Source of the DNA: Drosophila persimilis
Taxonomy: Eukaryota > Arthropoda > Insecta > Diptera > Drosophilidae
Direction: 5' to 3'
Length of the DNA stretch: 64,000 nucleotides
Assembly: GCF_003286085.1 (NCBI RefSeq)
Contig: NW_020825335.1
Location: forward strand, 62,001-126,000
This document shows, piece by piece, positions 42,257 through 51,831 of this stretch; position 1 is the stretch's first letter, and each line of letters begins with the position of its first letter. Under the pieces are notes generated by a model, which was given only the letters and a program-made list of their open reading frames with translations, had not been told where the DNA came from and ran no database searches. A program made the translations under genes and the position numbers.

Positions 42257-43279
42257 ATGATGCTGCCACCCCGGATACACAGAGACGAAACCAATCAGGA
42301 ACCCGGATATCTTGCGAGGAATGACGCACCGAACGAGGCGTGCGTGGCTGCTCCTCCTGGACACATCCGCTTCAGGAACCCGTATATCTTGCGAGGAACG
42401 GCGCACCGAACGAGGCGTGCGTGGCTGCTTCTCCTGCACACATCCGCTTCAGGAAACCGGATATCTTGCGAGGAACGATGCACCGAACGAGGCGTGCGTG
42501 GCTGCTTCTCCTGGACACATCCGCTTCAGAAACCCGGATATCTTGCGAGGAACGACGCACCGAACGAGGTGTGCGTGGCTGCTTCTCCTGTACACATCCG
42601 CTTCAGGAACCCGGATATCTTGCGAGGAACGACGCACCGAACGGGGTGTGCGTGGCTGCTTCTCCTGCACACATCCGCTTCAGGAACCCGGATATCTTGC
42701 GAGGAAGGATGCACCGAACGAGGCGTGCGTGGCTGCTTCTCCTGCACACATCCGCTTCAGAAACCCGGTTATCTTGCGAGGAACGACGCACCGAACGAGG
42801 CGTGCGTGGCTACTTCCCCTGCACACATTCGCTTCAGGGACCCGGATATCCTACGATCCTTCAAGGGCCTTCAAGGGCAAACCGCAACCGTGATTGTACC
42901 GAAGGGACCAACCAAGGCCGACTGCACCGTTCCGGCTCCGAGCCCAGACGAGGGGGCAGAGGCCATCACTATTCCTGACAGGCTGCCAGGTGCCACCGCA
43001 CGCGGATACCACCAGCAATTCGAGCCGACGGAGTTCGAAAAAGAGGTGCTCCGCTGGGAAGAGCCACCGCTTCCGGCACTCTTCGGGGCCCTTGATATGC
43101 CCAACCTTCTCGAAGTGATAGACGGGTTAGACATCGCCCCCGAAGATGCAGGACCACCAGCCGTCAGCGACTTTGATGCCATCCCGCGTTCCGAAGACAT
43201 CGCCCCCGAAGTCCGAAGACATACAGTCTCTCGGCGTTTCCAAATCCAAAGCCTCTTTCTCCGTTTTCAATACGCCTAA
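42257..43279 (+). CDS. 340-codon ORF through the 77-bp repeats with a unique acidic C-terminus
   Basis: Function unknown. The first 200 residues come from the repeats and cycle through three alternating peptides (for example SCEERCTERGVRGCF, LARNDAPNEACVAA and ILRGTTHRTRRAWLL). After about residue 205 there is a non-repeat Pro/Asp/Glu-rich tail (PTKADCTVPAPSPDEGAEA, WEEPPLPALFGALDMPNLLE, DGLDIAPEDAGPPAVSDFD), which looks like selected coding sequence. It follows an LTR, primer site and leader, so it may be the first product of that retroelement (Gag-like position). No known Gag motif is present. The start codon is uncertain. Confidence 0.45.
   Translation: MMLPPRIHRDETNQEPGYLARNDAPNEACVAAPPGHIRFRNPYILRGTAHRTRRAWLLLLHTSASGNRISCEERCTERGVRGCFSWTHPLQKPGYLARNDAPNEVCVAASPVHIRFRNPDILRGTTHRTGCAWLLLLHTSASGTRISCEEGCTERGVRGCFSCTHPLQKPGYLARNDAPNEACVATSPAHIRFRDPDILRSFKGLQGQTATVIVPKGPTKADCTVPAPSPDEGAEAITIPDRLPGATARGYHQQFEPTEFEKEVLRWEEPPLPALFGALDMPNLLEVIDGLDIAPEDAGPPAVSDFDAIPRSEDIAPEVRRHTVSRRFQIQSLFLRFQYA
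42290..42860 (+). repeat. 77-bp tandem repeat array (about 7 units)
   Basis: The block GATATCTTGCGAGGA recurs at 42306, 42383 (TATATC), 42460, 42537, 42614, 42691 and 42768, exactly 77 bp apart, with a diverged end unit at 42845. Since 77 is not a multiple of three, each unit shifts the frame, yet all three forward frames are open across the array. Confidence 0.95.
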
Positions 43280-43517
43280 TTAAAGATCAGCCAAGCACTT
43301 GCGAGAAATGTACAATTGTTCCAACTGCTGCAAACGCTTTGCGCAGCTTTTCCCAGCTCTTGCATATCTTCCATTATTTTTCTCATTCCTGTACGTAATT
43401 GGTGTATGGTATCCTGATCAAAATATACGTTCTTCATAAGAAATACATCGGTATATTTCTTCGCAGAGTTTTATGGCAAACCCCACACCTGATATGTAAA
43501 CTTGTATATGTTGTTCT
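43280..43517. other. Non-coding stretch before LINE B
   Basis: AT-rich DNA with TTTGCGCAGCTTTTCCCAGC and pyrimidine runs; no coding evidence. It was continuous with 54883 onward before LINE B inserted. Confidence 0.5.
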
Positions 43518-43527
43518 TTCTCGATCG
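43518..43527 (+). other. LINE B target-site duplication, left (TTCTCGATCG)
   Basis: The same ten bases occur at 54873-54882 directly after the LINE tail. The D1-independent tandem copy is at 47465-47474. Confidence 0.8.
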
Positions 43528-45436
43528 ATAGTCATCATTCCCAAAGCAGGAAAAGCCTCGCACTCAGCTGCAAAAGACTTTAGACCAATCGGCCTATCGT
43601 CCTTCCTCCTCAAAACCTTTGAGAGACTCGTCGGGCTGCAACTGAGGACAACTATACACCCTCAGTTGCTGTCAGGCGCACAGCATGCCTACCGGAAAGG
43701 AAAATCCACGGAAACGGCTCTTCATGAAGTGATCTCAGCGGTAGAGAAATCTCTGCATCACAAAGAGTACTCACTCATAGAATTTCTCGACATTGAGGGA
43801 GCTTTCAACAGCGTTGTACCGACGCCATTACAGAAGCCCTGACTGACCTGGGGGTGGACCGTCACTTGGTGATGTTTCTCACATGCAGGACGGTGACATC
43901 ATCGATGGGATCGTCCGCCCAGTCAAGGTATGTCAACAGAGGCACCCCGTAAGGTGGTGTCCTGTCTCCTCTTCTGTGGAACATAGCAGTCAACAAGATT
44001 CTATGTGACCTAGAAGGGGGGAGTAAATCCCTCAAAAATGGAACTCGTATTATTCACAAATAAATACAAGGTCCCGCCCCTCAACCCTCCAATACTACAA
44101 GGATGCAGGCTCTCCTTTAGCGACAGTGCCAGTTACTTAGGGTTGGTAATTGACAAGAAGCTTAGCTGGAACCTGAATGTCAAAGACAGAGTGAAGAAGG
44201 CAATGACTGCACTCTACACATGCAAAAAAGCTATTGGGCTAAGATGGGGTATGATCCCAAGCATAGTCCAATGGATATATCAAGCTATAGTTAGACCAAT
44301 ACTACTCTACAGAGTTACGGTGTGGTGGCCGGCCCTATCAAAAAGGGCGATCACCAAGCAACTGGGCAAAGTCCAGCGGACTGCCGTCCTAAGTATCAGC
44401 GGAGCTCTTCGCACCACCCCAAATGATGCGCTAAATGCCATCCTATGCCTACAGAGCCTTGACCTCGCAGGAAAGGAACGGGCAGAAGCAGCAGCAATAC
44501 GTCTAAGAGACTCAGATCAATGGGTGACACAGTGCATAGGTCACTCAGCCATATTAAATAATAGCAGTACCGTCCCCTCAAAAACAGATTAACAAGTTCC
44601 AAGAGAGTACACAATCACTCCCTTCGACACAATCATCCCTCACAGAGACGAATGGCTCGAGGGACTCCCAGGCCCAGATGGGGCCATAAACATCTTCACA
44701 GATGGATCAAAGCTGGACGACAGAGTCGGAGGGGGAATCTACTCTGAACAGCTAAACATAAGGCATTCCTTCAGGCTCCCAGATCATTGCAGTGTCCTTC
44801 AAGCGGAAGTCATAGCAATCAGGGAGGCTCTAGACTGCCTACAAGCGGCTGCCGTTACGGCAACCAAGCTAAACATTTATAGCGACAGCCAGGCTGCGAT
44901 CAAATCGCTAAGTTCGATTTCGTCGAACTCGGCCACCGTGGCAGACTGCCGCAAATCTCTGCACGAGATGGCTCAGCAATTTGCTATTAGCCTGATTTAG
45001 GTCCCGGGCCACCGGGACATCGAGGGCAACTGTATAGCGGACGAGCTGGCCAGATCTGGCACTACAATCCCCCTTCTCCAAGACAAGGAGGATATCTGTA
45101 TGCCAATGGCCACCTGTAAGCTCATTATAAGGGAGCAATACAAGCGACAAACAAACGATATGTGGCAAACAGTGCCACGATGTCGCAGAACTCGGCAAAC
45201 ATGGCCGACCATGGACATGAAGCGCACCTCCGAGCTCCTCAAGTTAAGCAGGAAAAGGTGCAGCGTAGTCATACGTTCCCACACGGGACAATAGGCACCC
45301 ACGCTAACAGGCTGGGGGCCCCACATAACGATTTTTGTCGCAGCTGTAGAGACGAGGAAGAGGAGGAGACAGTGGAACATCTGTTCTGCTCCTGTCCAGC
45401 TCTCAGCAGAAGAAGGCTACGGCACCTGGGCTCAGC
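43528..45436 (+). pseudogene. LOA-like LINE B ORF2, first copy, 5' truncated and dead
   Basis: Related to LINE A but a separate insertion. RT starts at IIPKAGKASHSAAKDFRPI. A frameshift follows EGAFNSV (43842), and about 12 nt are lost near 43877. GTPQGG carries TAA in place of the Gln codon (43948 region), and a deletion removes about 150 bp including the catalytic YADD box (junction near 44022). Continuous RT-thumb sequence runs 44038-44592. RNase H (FTDGSKLDDRVGGG) has a TAG in place of Trp in SLI*VPGHRDIEGN (44998). The Cys/His C-terminus (FCRSCRDEEEEETVEHLFCSC) is then cut by the 412-like LTR at 45437. Confidence 0.88.
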
Positions 45437-45909
45437 TGTAGTATGCTCATATTAAAGTAAAGTAAAGTATTCATTATTACGAATACCCACTGTACCGACG
45501 GTACTTAAAGAATACACACTGTAACACTTTGTTTCAGTGTTTACGTAACAATAAAGTCCCAGACATTCTGGGTGATCGTATTACGATTCACTCAAGAATG
45601 CCTCTAGCGACCCAAGTGCAGCGTCAGCATGTTCCCATGACTTGACGGCACTAATATACATGCATACACACATATATCTTCCCTCGCGCTCTCGCTGCCA
45701 ACAGCGCTGAGCATATTCACACATATACATACTAACATATAAGAGATAAGAACACATAGTTCTGCCGCTCCGCTGCCGGCGTCACTGGCAGCGCAGCTCC
45801 GCGGCTTTTGGCTTACAAAAGCCCAAAACACAATTGTAAAATAGAGAACAAAGAGATCGGAGGGTTGAGCCCCAACGATCCAGAAAAACGGATTGAACAT
45901 CGATTTACA
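45437..45909 (+). repeat. 412-like LTR, D2 copy 1
   Basis: 473 bp, TGTAGTATGC...GATTTACA, matching 49384-49856. It is followed by a primer site and leader but then by the D2 junction, so it has no gag or pol of its own. It sits upstream of the chimeric ORF at 46432. Confidence 0.92.
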
Positions 45910-45927
45910 TGGCGACCGTGACAGGAC
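45910..45927 (+). other. Primer-binding site, arginine tRNA type (D2 copy 1)
   Basis: TGGCGACCGTGACAGGAC is complementary to the 3' end of Drosophila tRNA-Arg as I recall it, the primer class of 412 and mdg1. Confidence 0.8.
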
Positions 45928-46431
45928 CATATATGTCCTACGCGATGGATCAATCTAAGGATTGAAAAAAAAAAGGAGAAAAATTTTTTCAAAAAAGTGT
46001 CAAAAATAATAAAGACAAAGAATGGCCGGAAAAAAATATAATAATATGTGATTTTGTTTTAAAAAAAAAAATCGGACCAAGTCAAAAGAAAATTGATGAA
46101 TTGGAAAAACTATTGAAATAGTGTTGTCCCCAGTGCCAGTGCCAAGGAAAAAACCCAGCAGAAAGCCAAACCAGCCGTTTCGCCAGACCCATGCACGACT
46201 GCCGACGATATTACGCACAAACCCATGTTGCATTATAATTTATACCCTTAACTTTGGGGACTACAATGCGGCCAGGAATATATAATACCCAAGGAGATTT
46301 AACAGCCCGCGCTACAAAGAGCGTACACGCAATATAAAAACCTGTGCGAAGACCAGCACCGGCCCCCACCAGACCCAGCAAGGACCAATAATATAAGTGC
46401 GAGTGGCATAGGACCGCCCCTTGCACCGTCG

Positions 46432-47226
46432 ATGGACAGTAACACAAACACTCCAGCAGCAGAAAATGCACCAGACTTCGCCGACGCTGCTCCTACCGAG
46501 CAGCTCCTACCACGCACGTGCGTGGCTGCTTCTCCTGTACACATCCGCTTCAGGAACCCGGATATCTTGCGAGGAACGACGCACCGAACGAGGTGTGCGT
46601 GGCTGCTTCTCCTGCACACATCCGCTTCAGGAACCCGGATATCTTGCGAGGAAGGATGCACCGAACGAGGCGTGCGTGGCTGCTTCTCCTGCACACATCC
46701 GCTTCAGAAACCCGGTTATCTTGCGAGGAACGACGCACCGAACGAGGCGTGCGTGGCTACTTCCCCTGCACACATTCGCTTCAGGGACCCGGATATCCTA
46801 CGATCCTTCAAGGGCCTTCAAGGGCAAACCGCAACCGTGATTGTACCGAAGGGACCAACCAAGGCCGACTGCACCGTTCCGGCTCCGAGCCCAGACGAGG
46901 GGGCAGAGGCCATCACTATTCCTGACAGGCTGCCAGGTGCCACCGCACGCGGATACCACCAGCAATTCGAGCCGACGGAGTTCGAAAAAGAGGTGCTCCG
47001 CTGGGAAGAGCCACCGCTTCCGGCACTCTTCGGGGCCCTTGATATGCCCAACCTTCTCGAAGTGATAGACGGGTTAGACATCGCCCCCGAAGATGCAGGA
47101 CCACCAGCCGTCAGCGACTTTGATGCCATCCCGCGTTCCGAAGACATCGCCCCCGAAGTCCGAAGACATACAGTCTCTCGGCGTTTCCAAATCCAAAGCC
47201 TCTTTCTCCGTTTTCAATACGCCTAA
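46432..47226 (+). CDS. Chimeric ORF at the D2 junction (412 leader peptide fused to the 77-bp repeat ORF)
   Basis: 264 codons. The first 24 codons (MDSNTNTPAAENAPDF...) are the start of the 412-like small ORF seen intact at 50379. Five codons of filler follow, then about 90 codons of 77-bp repeat, and then the whole acidic tail of the ORF at 42257-43279, in its native frame. The filler length happens to keep the frame open. A complete LTR (45437-45909) lies upstream in the same orientation and could drive transcription. Whether it is transcribed or translated cannot be seen. Confidence 0.55.
   Translation: MDSNTNTPAAENAPDFADAAPTEQLLPRTCVAASPVHIRFRNPDILRGTTHRTRCAWLLLLHTSASGTRISCEEGCTERGVRGCFSCTHPLQKPGYLARNDAPNEACVATSPAHIRFRDPDILRSFKGLQGQTATVIVPKGPTKADCTVPAPSPDEGAEAITIPDRLPGATARGYHQQFEPTEFEKEVLRWEEPPLPALFGALDMPNLLEVIDGLDIAPEDAGPPAVSDFDAIPRSEDIAPEVRRHTVSRRFQIQSLFLRFQYA
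46518..46807 (+). repeat. 77-bp tandem repeat array, D2 copy 2 (about 4 units)
   Basis: Units keyed at 46561, 46638, 46715 and 46792 (diverged end unit). The array was cut at the duplication breakpoint, which lies inside the repeat. Confidence 0.92.
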
Positions 47227-47474
47227 TTAAAGATCAGCCAAGCACTTGCGAGAAATGTACAATTGTTCCAACTGCTGCAAACGCTTTGCGCAGCTTTTCC
47301 CAGCTCTTGCATATCTTCCATTATTTTTCTCATTCCTGTACGTAATTGGTGTATGGTATCCTGATCAAAATATACGTTCTTCATAAGAAATACATCGGTA
47401 TATTTCTTCGCAGAGTTTTATGGCAAACCCCACACCTGATATGTAAACTTGTATATGTTGTTCTTTCTCGATCG

Positions 47475-49383
47475 ATAGTCATCATTCCCAAAGCAGGAAA
47501 AGCCTCGCACTCAGCTGCAAAAGACTTTAGACCAATCGGCCTATCGTCCTTCCTCCTCAAAACCTTTGAGAGACTCGTCGGGCTGCAACTGAGGACAACT
47601 ATACACCCTCAGTTGCTGTCAGGCGCACAGCATGCCTACCGGAAAGGAAAATCCACGGAAACGGCTCTTCATGAAGTGATCTCAGCGGTAGAGAAATCTC
47701 TGCATCACAAAGAGTACTCACTCATAGAATTTCTCGACATTGAGGGAGCTTTCAACAGCGTTGTACCGACGCCATTACAGAAGCCCTGACTGACCTGGGG
47801 GTGGACCGTCACTTGGTGATGTTTCTCACATGCAGGACGGTGACATCATCGATGGGATCGTCCGCCCAGTCAAGGTATGTCAACAGAGGCACCCCGTAAG
47901 GTGGTGTCCTGTCTCCTCTTCTGTGGAACATAGCAGTCAACAAGATTCTATGTGACCTAGAAGGGGGGAGTAAATCCCTCAAAAATGGAACTCGTATTAT
48001 TCACAAATAAATACAAGGTCCCGCCCCTCAACCCTCCAATACTACAAGGATGCAGGCTCTCCTTTAGCGACAGTGCCAGTTACTTAGGGTTGGTAATTGA
48101 CAAGAAGCTTAGCTGGAACCTGAATGTCAAAGACAGAGTGAAGAAGGCAATGACTGCACTCTACACATGCAAAAAAGCTATTGGGCTAAGATGGGGTATG
48201 ATCCCAAGCATAGTCCAATGGATATATCAAGCTATAGTTAGACCAATACTACTCTACAGAGTTACGGTGTGGTGGCCGGCCCTATCAAAAAGGGCGATCA
48301 CCAAGCAACTGGGCAAAGTCCAGCGGACTGCCGTCCTAAGTATCAGCGGAGCTCTTCGCACCACCCCAAATGATGCGCTAAATGCCATCCTATGCCTACA
48401 GAGCCTTGACCTCGCAGGAAAGGAACGGGCAGAAGCAGCAGCAATACGTCTAAGAGACTCAGATCAATGGGTGACACAGTGCATAGGTCACTCAGCCATA
48501 TTAAATAATAGCAGTACCGTCCCCTCAAAAACAGATTAACAAGTTCCAAGAGAGTACACAATCACTCCCTTCGACACAATCATCCCTCACAGAGACGAAT
48601 GGCTCGAGGGACTCCCAGGCCCAGATGGGGCCATAAACATCTTCACAGATGGATCAAAGCTGGACGACAGAGTCGGAGGGGGAATCTACTCTGAACAGCT
48701 AAACATAAGGCATTCCTTCAGGCTCCCAGATCATTGCAGTGTCCTTCAAGCGGAAGTCATAGCAATCAGGGAGGCTCTAGACTGCCTACAAGCGGCTGCC
48801 GTTACGGCAACCAAGCTAAACATTTATAGCGACAGCCAGGCTGCGATCAAATCGCTAAGTTCGATTTCGTCGAACTCGGCCACCGTGGCAGACTGCCGCA
48901 AATCTCTGCACGAGATGGCTCAGCAATTTGCTATTAGCCTGATTTAGGTCCCGGGCCACCGGGACATCGAGGGCAACTGTATAGCGGACGAGCTGGCCAG
49001 ATCTGGCACTACAATCCCCCTTCTCCAAGACAAGGAGGATATCTGTATGCCAATGGCCACCTGTAAGCTCATTATAAGGGAGCAATACAAGCGACAAACA
49101 AACGATATGTGGCAAACAGTGCCACGATGTCGCAGAACTCGGCAAACATGGCCGACCATGGACATGAAGCGCACCTCCGAGCTCCTCAAGTTAAGCAGGA
49201 AAAGGTGCAGCGTAGTCATACGTTCCCACACGGGACAATAGGCACCCACGCTAACAGGCTGGGGGCCCCACATAACGATTTTTGTCGCAGCTGTAGAGAC
49301 GAGGAAGAGGAGGAGACAGTGGAACATCTGTTCTGCTCCTGTCCAGCTCTCAGCAGAAGAAGGCTACGGCACCTGGGCTCAGC
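47475..49383 (+). pseudogene. LINE B ORF2, tandem-duplicated second copy
   Basis: Sequence of 43528-45436 at a constant offset of 3947 with the same lesions, so it was copied by duplication D2 and not by a second retrotransposition. It is joined to the 412-like LTR at 49384 in the same way. Confidence 0.9.
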
Positions 49384-49856
49384 TGTAGTATGCTCATATT
49401 AAAGTAAAGTAAAGTATTCATTATTACGAATACCCACTGTACCGACGGTACTTAAAGAATACACACTGTAACACTTTGTTTCAGTGTTTACGTAACAATA
49501 AAGTCCCAGACATTCTGGGTGATCGTATTACGATTCACTCAAGAATGCCTCTAGCGACCCAAGTGCAGCGTCAGCATGTTCCCATGACTTGACGGCACTA
49601 ATATACATGCATACACACATATATCTTCCCTCGCGCTCTCGCTGCCAACAGCGCTGAGCATATTCACACATATACATACTAACATATAAGAGATAAGAAC
49701 ACATAGTTCTGCCGCTCCGCTGCCGGCGTCACTGGCAGCGCAGCTCCGCGGCTTTTGGCTTACAAAAGCCCAAAACACAATTGTAAAATAGAGAACAAAG
49801 AGATCGGAGGGTTGAGCCCCAACGATCCAGAAAAACGGATTGAACATCGATTTACA
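49384..49856 (+). repeat. 5' LTR of the 412-like element
   Basis: 473 bp. Matches the 3' LTR apart from a 13-bp difference near its end and a C-T-A versus C-G-A change in GCCTC(T/G)AGCG. Confidence 0.93.
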
Positions 49857-49874
49857 TGGCGACCGTGACAGGAC
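49857..49874 (+). other. Primer-binding site, arginine tRNA type
   Basis: Same 18 bases as at 45910, directly after the LTR. Confidence 0.8.
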
Positions 49875-50378
49875 CATATATGTCCTACGCGATGGATCAA
49901 TCTAAGGATTGAAAAAAAAAAGGAGAAAAATTTTTTCAAAAAAGTGTCAAAAATAATAAAGACAAAGAATGGCCGGAAAAAAATATAATAATATGTGATT
50001 TTGTTTTAAAAAAAAAAATCGGACCAAGTCAAAAGAAAATTGATGAATTGGAAAAACTATTGAAATAGTGTTGTCCCCAGTGCCAGTGCCAAGGAAAAAA
50101 CCCAGCAGAAAGCCAAACCAGCCGTTTCGCCAGACCCATGCACGACTGCCGACGATATTACGCACAAACCCATGTTGCATTATAATTTATACCCTTAACT
50201 TTGGGGACTACAATGCGGCCAGGAATATATAATACCCAAGGAGATTTAACAGCCCGCGCTACAAAGAGCGTACACGCAATATAAAAACCTGTGCGAAGAC
50301 CAGCACCGGCCCCCACCAGACCCAGCAAGGACCAATAATATAAGTGCGAGTGGCATAGGACCGCCCCTTGCACCGTCG

Positions 50379-50702
50379 ATGGACAGTAACACAAACACTC
50401 CAGCAGCAGAAAATGCACCAGACTTCGCCGACGCTGCTCCTACCGAGCAAAGGGACGCACTCAGCCTACAAGAGGCCTTAGAAGTGTATCCAAACGATGG
50501 ACCACGCCCACTCACAATAGCTGAGTACAGGGCAAGACCAGAAAAACGCCCCAGGAAGAAAACAAAGAGGGGCGGCCGGATCAAACGGCTGCTTCAACAA
50601 CGACGTCTGGAGCGGGACCTGGAAAAAACATATACAAATGAAGAGAACCGACAGCGCTGCCAAGAGCGCATCAAGGAAATCAATAAACAACTTCGCCAAT
50701 AA
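50379..50702 (+). CDS. Small first ORF of the 412-like element
   Basis: 107 codons: an acidic start (MDSNTNTPAAENAPDFADAA), a middle with ALSLQEALEVYPNDGPRPLT, then a very basic segment (EKRPRKKTKRGGRIKRLLQQ) and a helical end. Function not known; a small ORF in the 5' region before gag is a feature of 412-type elements. A damaged relative is on the minus strand at 58405-58632. Confidence 0.6.
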   Translation: MDSNTNTPAAENAPDFADAAPTEQRDALSLQEALEVYPNDGPRPLTIAEYRARPEKRPRKKTKRGGRIKRLLQQRRLERDLEKTYTNEENRQRCQERIKEINKQLRQ

Positions 50703-51336
50703 AAGAGCGAAGTAACGCAATTGAGCTGCAGAAATGCCATGCCTCATATTTCCAATAATTATAATTTTCTATCTCGAGTTGAAGCACCCTTAAAGTGCAA
50801 CTTGAAAATACTAACCTCTGTTAGGCTATTACTAAAACCATGTGATCGATGTTGAATTATATAATGAAAAACCTGTAAATCGATCACATGTCCCTTAACA
50901 TTTTTTTTTCTTCCTTCATTTTGATCAAATATATATAAAAAAAAAATAATTTATATTGATGAAATTTTAAAGAGTAAAAAAAAAAAAAAAAAAGGAAGGG
51001 TATATAGATATGTGTGTCCATGAGAAAAAAAAAGATTTTTTAGTAATTTTTTTTTATTATTGAAAAGAATAAATGAATAGCAAATAATTAAAAAAAAATT
51101 TAGATAGAGTTTAAAAACGAACATAGAGGACTTGGCAATGACAAAGGAGGAATATCAGACCAAAGTATATCAATGAAAAAAAAAAACAAAAAAAAAGAAT
51201 ACATAAAAAAAAATACACTAAAACAAAAAAAAAAAAGGAAGACTAACCTAAATGTGACCTAGTAGATAATGTATCAGGACAACTGCAAAAACTCTGAAAA
51301 AAAAATCGTACAAAAAAAAAATATAAAAACTTCAAA
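50703..51336. other. A-rich leader of the 412-like element
   Basis: Low-complexity, A-rich DNA without coding evidence. The part 50750-50990, including AACTTGAAAATACTAACCTC and CATGTGATCGATGTTG, recurs in reverse at 58110-58360, so it belongs to the element. Confidence 0.6.
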
Positions 51337-51725
51337 ATGCATTGGTGTGTGTGTCCCGTTCGTGTAATCGCCGACGCGCCAGGTCCCCACCTCAGCCCCG
51401 TGCCACACGGAACCGCCTCCTCTCCGTCCCCGACCCAGCCATCAGTGGGTAGACGGGCATCGGTAGCACCAGCTCCGGGTCAGGCCAAGGCCGACTTCCA
51501 ACACGGCCAATGGCCAATGGACAATACGGTCCATCAGTCCATCAGATGGTAAAGCACAAGCAGCACGCTCTCGTGAGCGGCGCCCCCTCGTCGCCCTCCG
51601 CCCTAAGGGGCTTGCGCGCTGAGAACGGCCGGCGGTGGCACTGCGGTACGGTCCGAGTCTGGCTGGACAGGATAGGCACAACCGTCTCGGACCGGACCAT
51701 AATGGATGAGGTGCGTCCACAAAAA
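51337..51725. other. GC-rich segment of unknown origin inside the 412-like element
   Basis: About 390 bp whose composition differs sharply from the A-rich flanks. Open frames run on both strands without domains. It sits where gag, protease and most of RT should be, so it may be filler at a deletion or a fragment of another element. Confidence 0.5.
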
Positions 51726-51831
51726 TAACCATAGAGATGTTTAAGGCAAATTCTAAATGAACAAAAGTATAAACCAAAAACAATTGTAACGAGAAACAAA
51801 CGAATTCCCTATAAAGGCAAAGAGCAAAAAC

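Larger units (their letters stand above)
42571..46517 (+). repeat. Tandem segmental duplication D2, copy 1 (3947 bp period)
   Basis: Holds four 77-bp units, the ORF tail, LINE B and the 412-like LTR with leader up to 46503, plus 14 bp of junction filler (46504-46517, GCTCCTACCACGCA). The filler nearly repeats the preceding 14 bases (GCTCCTACCGAGCA). Confidence 0.93.
46518..50450 (+). repeat. Tandem segmental duplication D2, copy 2
   Basis: Same order and lesions as copy 1 at offset +3947. One clear substitution in the first repeat unit (ACGGGGTGTG versus ACGAGGTGTG). After 50450 the 412-like element continues with sequence absent from copy 1. Confidence 0.93.

Noticed and set aside
42290-42860. 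CRISPR-like direct repeat array
   Set aside because: Units are 77-bp head-to-tail repeats without unique spacers, in a eukaryotic retroelement context.
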